Origin: Amarolinea aalborgensis
GTDB taxonomy: Bacteria > Chloroflexota > Anaerolineae > SSC4 > Amarolineaceae
Direction of reading: 5' to 3'
Assembly: GCF_900491745.1 (NCBI RefSeq)
Contig: NZ_UETR01000029.1
Coordinates: forward strand, 1 to 38,262
Length of the DNA: 38,262 nt
Shown here: positions 33,811 to 38,262 of the stretch, piece by piece
How the letters are laid out: every line of letters begins with the position of its first letter
How positions within the stretch are numbered: position 1 is the stretch's first letter
Notes under the pieces: generated by a model
Database searches by the model: none
The model's input: the letters and a program-made list of their open reading frames with translations, nothing else
Told to the model about the DNA's origin: nothing
Translations under genes and position numbers: made by a program

Positions 33811-34489
33811 AGAGGGGCGGCTGGATCTGCTCCACCCACAGCAGGGAAGCCACCTCGTGGCCAATGACCTGCGGCTGGTCGCCGACCAACACGTGCAGCG
33901 GGCCTTTGAACGGCGCGTGCTGCTGCACGGTCACCTGGCTGCCAGGCCGCAGCCCCAGATCCGCCAGGTAACGCAGCAGGGGCGCGTCGCCGCTGTTGCC
34001 CACGCGGCGCACGATACACGCAGCGCCTAACGCCGCCTCTACCAGCGGACGCGTTTGATAGCTGCGCACGCTGCCGTCCCTGGCCGGGATCGGATCGCCA
34101 TGGGGGCACTGCGTGGGAAAGCCCAGAATCTCATCCATGCGGTCGCCCACCACTTCGGAGATGCCATGCTCCAGGCGGTGCGCCTCCACATCCACCTGAT
34201 CCCACGTAAAGCCAAAAACCTGGATCAGGAAAACCTCCAACAGGCGATGATGGCGCACCAGGCGGCCGCCCTGCCGCCGCCCCTCAGCGGTCAGCGCGAT
34301 CTGGCGGTGCGGCAGATGCGTCACCAGGCCGGCCTCTGCCAGGCGCTTGGTCATGCGCGAAACCGCGGTGTCGCTCACGCCCAGGTGCGAGGCCAGGCCG
34401 CCCGTTGTCATCTCCTGCCTGCGATTTTCCAGCTTCCACAGACCAGCCAGGTATTCGGTCATCGCCGGCGTCAGGGTCAATTCAGACAT
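33806..34489 (-). CDS. DtxR/MntR-family metal-dependent regulator
   Basis: 227 aa from the ATG at 34489. An N-terminal winged helix (about 1-65; GGLASHLGVSDTAVSRMTKRL is the recognition region), a dimerisation and metal-site part (RHHRLLEVFLIQVFG, EAHRLEHGIS, CPHGDPIP) and a C-terminal FeoA/SH3-like domain (about 150-222). Such proteins bind Fe2+ or Mn2+ and repress uptake genes. It is divergent from an FTR1 permease whose promoter carries a perfect palindrome, the natural target. Its stop codon lies in the neighbouring repeat array, so the final residues may have been changed by the repeat. Confidence 0.92.
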   Translation of the reverse strand: MSELTLTPAMTEYLAGLWKLENRRQEMTTGGLASHLGVSDTAVSRMTKRLAEAGLVTHLPHRQIALTAEGRRQGGRLVRHHRLLEVFLIQVFGFTWDQVDVEAHRLEHGISEVVGDRMDEILGFPTQCPHGDPIPARDGSVRSYQTRPLVEAALGAACIVRRVGNSGDAPLLRYLADLGLRPGSQVTVQQHAPFKGPLHVLVGDQPQVIGHEVASLLWVEQIQPPLS

Positions 34490-34581
34490 TGGCTTTCCCC
34501 GCACGCCAGCAACCTGGCGAAAAACCCTGCTTCTGCGAAAAACGGGGTTTCTGCGTTGCTTCTTGATTGAACCATGGTTAA

Positions 34582-34610
34582 ATTATAAGTTGACTGTTAG
34601 GCCGCGTCAA
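34582..34610 (-). promoter_or_regulatory. Promoter of the DtxR-family gene
   Basis: Minus strand TTGACG, 17 bp, perfect TATAAT, about 90 bp before the ATG. Confidence 0.75.
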
Positions 34611-34647
34611 AAATTCAGATTCGACTGTATGAAGGGCTGAGGACCAC

Positions 34648-34676
34648 TTGACTAAGAATCAAAACATGGTTACACT
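34648..34676 (+). promoter_or_regulatory. Promoter of the FTR1 permease
   Basis: TTGACT, 17 bp, TACACT. Transcription would start at about 34683, next to the palindrome at 34687-34703. Confidence 0.7.
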
Positions 34677-34686
34677 ACACTCGTTA

Positions 34687-34703
34687 TTGCGAATGATTCG
34701 CAA
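34687..34703. promoter_or_regulatory. Candidate metal-regulator operator
   Basis: TTGCGAAT-G-ATTCGCAA, a perfect 8+1+8 palindrome at the predicted start site. Size and symmetry suit a dimeric DtxR- or Fur-type repressor; the sequence is not the classic consensus of either. Confidence 0.7.
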
Positions 34704-34780
34704 AAAGCAGCCGACGGTGGTTGGTCATCTACGGCCAAGCCCACTGCGGCTATCTACGACAAGCGAGGTGATACGACCGC

Positions 34781-35623
34781 ATGTTGCCTGCATTCTTACT
34801 GGCTTTGCGTGAAGGGCTGGAAGCCGCCCTCATCGTTGGAATCGTCCTGGGCGCTCTGCGCAAATTGGGTCACAGCCGTCAGCAGACCGCGGTTTGGCAA
34901 GGGGTGAGTGCGGCCATGGCGGTCAGCCTGGTCGTCGCCGTGGCGTTATATGCCGTGGGCGCAGAACTAGAGGGCGCGGCTGAGCAGATTTTCGAAGGCG
35001 TGACCATGCTTCTGGCTGCCGGCATCTTGACCTGGATGATCTTCTGGATGCAAACACAGGGTCGGCGCATGAACCAGGAGTTGGAAACCGGCGTGCGCCA
35101 GGCGATCACGGGCATGGGCAGTCACTGGGCCTTGTTCGGCGTCGCTTTCTTTGCCGTCATGCGCGAAGGCATCGAGACCGCGCTCTTCCTCACCGCGGCC
35201 ACGTTTACGGCCGGCGGCCAGGCCACCTTGCTGGGCGCGCTGGGCGGCTTGATCGCAGCCGCTGGGCTGGGCTATATCCTGTTTGCCACCACACGGCAGC
35301 TCAACGTCAAGCGCTTCTTCCGCGTGACCAGCGTGCTGTTGATCCTGTTTGCCGCCGGCCTGGCGGCGCACAGCATCCACGAATTCAATGAGGTCGGTTG
35401 GATCCCGGCTGTGATCGAGCACGTCTGGGACACCAACCGGCTGATTGACGAGAATTCCGGTTTGGGCCAGATCCTCGTCGCGCTCTTTGGCTACAATGGC
35501 AACCCATCCCTGAGCGAGGTGCTGGGCTATGCAGTCTATTGGCTGGCCCTGATGTTGGGGGTGCGTCGCCTGCCCCAAACCAGCCCCGCAGCCACAGCCA
35601 ACGTCGGTCAAACAGTGCGTTGA
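34781..35623 (+). CDS. FTR1/EfeU-family iron permease
   Basis: 280 aa with seven predicted membrane helices. Two REGxE iron-binding motifs are in helices: REGLE at 10-14 and REGIE at 128-132. The family imports ferric or ferrous iron across the cytoplasmic membrane, often with EfeO/EfeB or an oxidase, neither of which is seen here. GAGGTGA precedes the ATG. Promoter and operator features point to iron-dependent repression by the divergent DtxR-like protein. Confidence 0.93.
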   Translation: MLPAFLLALREGLEAALIVGIVLGALRKLGHSRQQTAVWQGVSAAMAVSLVVAVALYAVGAELEGAAEQIFEGVTMLLAAGILTWMIFWMQTQGRRMNQELETGVRQAITGMGSHWALFGVAFFAVMREGIETALFLTAATFTAGGQATLLGALGGLIAAAGLGYILFATTRQLNVKRFFRVTSVLLILFAAGLAAHSIHEFNEVGWIPAVIEHVWDTNRLIDENSGLGQILVALFGYNGNPSLSEVLGYAVYWLALMLGVRRLPQTSPAATANVGQTVR

Positions 35624-35800
35624 GCCGGCGGCCTTTTGTCGCCTAACCGGGCGTGCAACCTGAGCTTGCCAAAGGCGCAGTTCACTGAGGTGCGTTTCAA
35701 TTTCGGGGCGCAGCTCGCGCAGATGAGCTTGGCAGGGATTGCAGCGCTTATAATCGCCCCGCCCATCCCCATTCCGACATGCGCCCATGCAACGCCGCCG

Positions 35801-35835
35801 CGATCGCCGCTGGTAATGCAGCGGCGATCGTTTTT
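35801..35835 (+). terminator. Strong rho-independent terminator
   Basis: CGATCGCCGCTG, loop GTAATG, CAGCGGCGATCG, TTTTT: a 12-bp perfect stem. It is 177 bp after the FTR1 stop and probably ends that transcript. No gene is seen from 35624 to 35996. Confidence 0.85.
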
Positions 35836-35922
35836 CTGGCGGCTGCACATTGAAATTGTATTCGTAGGCGACATAGGCGCGGCCACAGTATTCGCGCAAT
35901 TTGCCCAAGAAGCAGGCAAGTA

Positions 35923-35931
35923 TGGTATAAT
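35923..35931 (+). promoter_or_regulatory. Extended -10 promoter of the proline-rich membrane protein
   Basis: TG-G-TATAAT, an extended -10 with perfect hexamer, lying between the terminator and the ATG at 35997. No good -35 at 17 bp is seen. Confidence 0.55.
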
Positions 35932-35996
35932 AACGGTCATCCAGCAGGTTTCGTCGAAACCAGGTTGAAGCGCCTGGCTCCGCAGAAGGTATCATC

Positions 35997-37820
35997 ATGG
36001 CAAAACAACGCGCAAGCCTGAAGGGACGTGGTCACGAAATCCAGGGACTGGTCAACAACAGAGCAGCGGTCGAAGCCTCGCCGTCGCTGGCCGCCGATTC
36101 TCCCCCATCTTCCCAACCCTCAACCCTCTCTGCCTCACGCGCCGCCTCCGGCCCGGAGGAGAACGCGTTGGCGTCCGATGTCGAGGCGTGGTTGGCCCTT
36201 GAGGCCGATGCGTCAGACACGCCGGACGTGGAAGTTCCCGCGCTGCGCAGCATCCCAGCCATGCCCCCGCGCGAGTCCGTGGCGCCAACCGCGCCCGCGC
36301 TGGCCTCGCGCAGCGTGACGCCCCCACCAACCGACGATGCCATCGAGATCCCTGGCGCCGAGGCGTCGCTGGATGGGATTGAAGTGCCGTTGGACGACGC
36401 ACTGCCCAGCGTCCTGGTGACGCCTGCCATGCCCCCGCCTGTTGTGACTGCCCCCGACCCGCCGCCGGCCATGCCCCCGCCAGTTGTGACACCGCCGGCC
36501 GCGCCGCCTGCACCGACACAACCCGTGCCTGAAGCTACTCCGGCCGCGCTGCCGATCGTCGCGCGCCCTGCGCCGTCAACAATCCCGCCACTCCAGCCGA
36601 CACCGACACCACCCAGCGAGGACAATCTGATGGACGACGTGCTTGCGGCCGCGCCCAGCGCCGCCACAAAACCGATGAACGGCGCAGCGCCAGCCGCCGA
36701 TGATGGACTGACTGAAGATATTTTGGCGGCCATTCCGCCGACAGCCGGCGGCGTCTTGCCAACCAACGGCGAGCCGATCACGACCGTGCGCAGCCCGCTG
36801 CCGCCGTATTCAGGCACACCCACGACGCCGCCGTCCGTCGGACTAGCGCCGGTCGTGGCTGACCCGGCAGGGCCTGCGCCGCAGCCGCCCGGAGACCCGG
36901 CCCCAGCCCGTTTGCGCGTGGGAGGCCTGGTGCTCGAAGGTCCGATTTCGAATCAGGTCGTCCCGCCAGGGCCAGGCGGGCAGGCAGGCGAAGATAAGCT
37001 GCTGACGATCCGTGACCTGACCCCGGAGCAGGCGCGCTTGATCCTGGGCCGCGTGACCACCGAACAGTTCCGCTCTTTGTCGCGCGAGATTGATCGCCTG
37101 TATGATCGGGCCACGGAAGAACTGGCCAATGATGCGCTGCGCGGTGAAAAGGCGCTCGACCTGCTGCACCAGTCGCGCTTGATCTTGATCGAAAAGCCCG
37201 AAAACTACGTGGATGCGGAATACCAGGTGCAGCGCGTCCATGCCTTACTGATCGCTTCAACCAACAGTCGCCAATGGGCTGCGGAATTGGGACCGCGCCT
37301 CTTCCGCTATGAAACGTTCTGGATGTTTGGCCTCATGCTGGCCTTCATCCTGTCCAATGGCTTCTGGCCGCGTATGAGCCTCTGGCTGACGACCGTAGCC
37401 GGCGTGCCAACCACGTCCGTGGTGATTAGCCAGGCCATGCCGTTCCTCAGCACCCTCTTCTGGGGCGGTTTGGGCGGCACCATTGGCGCCCTGTGGAGCC
37501 TGTGGTACCACATCTCGGAGCGCCGCGATTTCGACCGCGAGTACAACATCTGGTATCTCACGCAGCCGATCATGGGTATGGTGTTGGGTGGACTGGTCTA
37601 CTTGCTCTTTGCCACTGGTCTGCTGGTGCTGCAAGCCAATACGCAGGCCACCAGCGAAAGCCTGGGCGCGCGGCTGCTGCCTTCATTGATCGCCGCGGTA
37701 GGCGGTTTCCGCCAGAATTTCGTCTACGAGCAGATGGGCCGCATCGTGGAGTTGTTCAGCGGCCGCCAGGGCCAGAACGGACAGCCGAACAACACCAATA
37801 GCACCGCGACCAACGTCTGA
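35997..37820 (+). CDS. Proline-rich membrane protein of unknown function
   Basis: 607 aa. Residues 1-320 are low-complexity Pro/Ala/Thr/Val, probably unfolded, with repeats such as AMPPPVVTAPDPPPAMPPPV and paired acidic motifs (ENLMDDVLAAAPS, DGLTEDILAAIPP). A helical, possibly coiled-coil region follows (about 340-430, REIDRLYDRATEELAND), then three or four hydrophobic helices (about 440-560) and a short polar tail. I do not recognise the family. The membrane part with a long Pro-rich arm could be a scaffold or envelope protein. AGAAGG precedes the ATG. Low-complexity N-terminal composition differs from its neighbours. Confidence 0.7.
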   Translation: MAKQRASLKGRGHEIQGLVNNRAAVEASPSLAADSPPSSQPSTLSASRAASGPEENALASDVEAWLALEADASDTPDVEVPALRSIPAMPPRESVAPTAPALASRSVTPPPTDDAIEIPGAEASLDGIEVPLDDALPSVLVTPAMPPPVVTAPDPPPAMPPPVVTPPAAPPAPTQPVPEATPAALPIVARPAPSTIPPLQPTPTPPSEDNLMDDVLAAAPSAATKPMNGAAPAADDGLTEDILAAIPPTAGGVLPTNGEPITTVRSPLPPYSGTPTTPPSVGLAPVVADPAGPAPQPPGDPAPARLRVGGLVLEGPISNQVVPPGPGGQAGEDKLLTIRDLTPEQARLILGRVTTEQFRSLSREIDRLYDRATEELANDALRGEKALDLLHQSRLILIEKPENYVDAEYQVQRVHALLIASTNSRQWAAELGPRLFRYETFWMFGLMLAFILSNGFWPRMSLWLTTVAGVPTTSVVISQAMPFLSTLFWGGLGGTIGALWSLWYHISERRDFDREYNIWYLTQPIMGMVLGGLVYLLFATGLLVLQANTQATSESLGARLLPSLIAAVGGFRQNFVYEQMGRIVELFSGRQGQNGQPNNTNSTATNV

Positions 37821-37833
37821 TCCTCCCCTGGCA

Positions 37834-38262
37834 GGGCAGCCAAAAAAGCACCGAACCTTGCGCAGGCCTGCGGCAAAGGAGCTGATGTCGCAGAGAGCGA
37901 TGTCGGCTTGCCCGCTGCTGCGCCGTGCAGCCAGCCTGCGCAAGGGGAACCCCCTCGCAGGGCTGCCACCAGATGGCATCCTCAGAGGCGCACAACGCCG
38001 TAAACAGACCGCATGGTGATGTCCCCAGTCCCCTGCGAGGGTTGGGCAGCCGAAAAAGCACCGAACCTTGCGCAGGCCTGCGGCAAAGGAGCTGATGTCG
38101 CAGAGAGCGATGTCGGCTTGCCCGCTGCTGCGCCGTGCAGCCAGCCTGCGCAAGGCGAACCCCCTCGCAGGGCTGCCACCAGATGGCATCCTCAGAGGCG
38201 CACAACGCCGTAAACAGACCGCGTGGTGATGTCCACAGTCCCCTGCGAGGGTTGGGCAGCCA
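37834..38262. repeat. Tandem repeat of 210-bp unit, at least two copies, cut by window end
   Basis: Units start at 37834, 38044 and 38254 (third cut off), nearly identical. Each has inverted words CCTTGCGCAGG and CCTGCGCAAGG, and CCCCTCGCAGGG near CCCTGCGAGGG, so it can fold. A diverged copy lies at 23904-23961. ORFs across it are repeat artefacts. Confidence 0.92.

Noticed and set aside
33065..33864. Repetitive ORFs such as CHRSRSPPLTSSGQEAGP across the tandem array
   Set aside because: The repeated peptide is only the translation of 106-108-bp DNA units; frame shifts between units and there is no start context.
35636..35968. ORFs on both strands between FTR1 and the proline-rich gene
   Set aside because: They cross a strong terminator hairpin and a promoter and show no domain or coding bias.

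Overview
The window is high-GC bacterial DNA, most likely from an uncultured filamentous Chloroflexota (Anaerolineae/Caldilinea-like). This placement is inferred from the gene styles (FHA-ABC fusions, NACHT-FGE proteins, BNR propellers) and from very many palindromic and heptanucleotide repeats between genes. It has not been tested by phylogeny. No rRNA, tRNA or CRISPR array was seen.

Layout. 1-5150 (minus strand): a galactose catabolism pair, galT (cut by the window start) and a GH36 alpha-galactosidase, behind a decayed sugar-binding lipoprotein gene and a GT-C membrane glycosyltransferase. 5210-8340 (plus): an operon of an alpha-oxoamine synthase, a short-chain dehydrogenase and a BNR-repeat protein. 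8344-15100: a 184-bp MITE, a zinc-ribbon mini-protein, an ABC exporter, an M32 carboxypeptidase, and a second MITE copy split by a 2.1-kb element that encodes one protein with two complete tyrosine-recombinase domains. 15244-19693: an FHA-FHA-ABC transporter with two exported proteins.

19996-30550 is the centrepiece, a diversity-generating retroelement (DGR). It has two target genes (NACHT NTPase + FGE/C-type-lectin-like C-terminus), an Avd accessory protein, a template repeat (TR) and a DGR reverse transcriptase (RT). The order is target 1 - avd - [IS4-family element] - TR - RT - target 2. Over an 82-bp block, TR differs from variable repeat 1 at 11 positions and from variable repeat 2 at 10, and every difference falls on a TR adenine. 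The expected model is that the RT and Avd copy TR RNA with adenine-specific errors into the 3' end of both targets, changing the ligand-binding surface of two predicted STAND-type conflict or signalling proteins. An intact IS with perfect 19-bp ends and an 11-bp target duplication now separates avd from TR-RT. The two targets share about 1.3 kb of 3' sequence but have unrelated N-terminal and NACHT halves.

30773-33077: a Phd/RelE-type toxin-antitoxin pair between two copies of a 110-bp structured repeat, then a radical SAM/SPASM protein with an AbrB-like N-terminus. 33080-33810: seven tandem copies of a 106-108-bp palindromic unit filling the gap between convergent genes. 33806-35623: a DtxR-family regulator divergent from an FTR1 iron permease, with clear promoters and a perfect palindrome at the permease start site. 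35997-37820: a proline-rich membrane protein. The window ends in a 210-bp tandem repeat.
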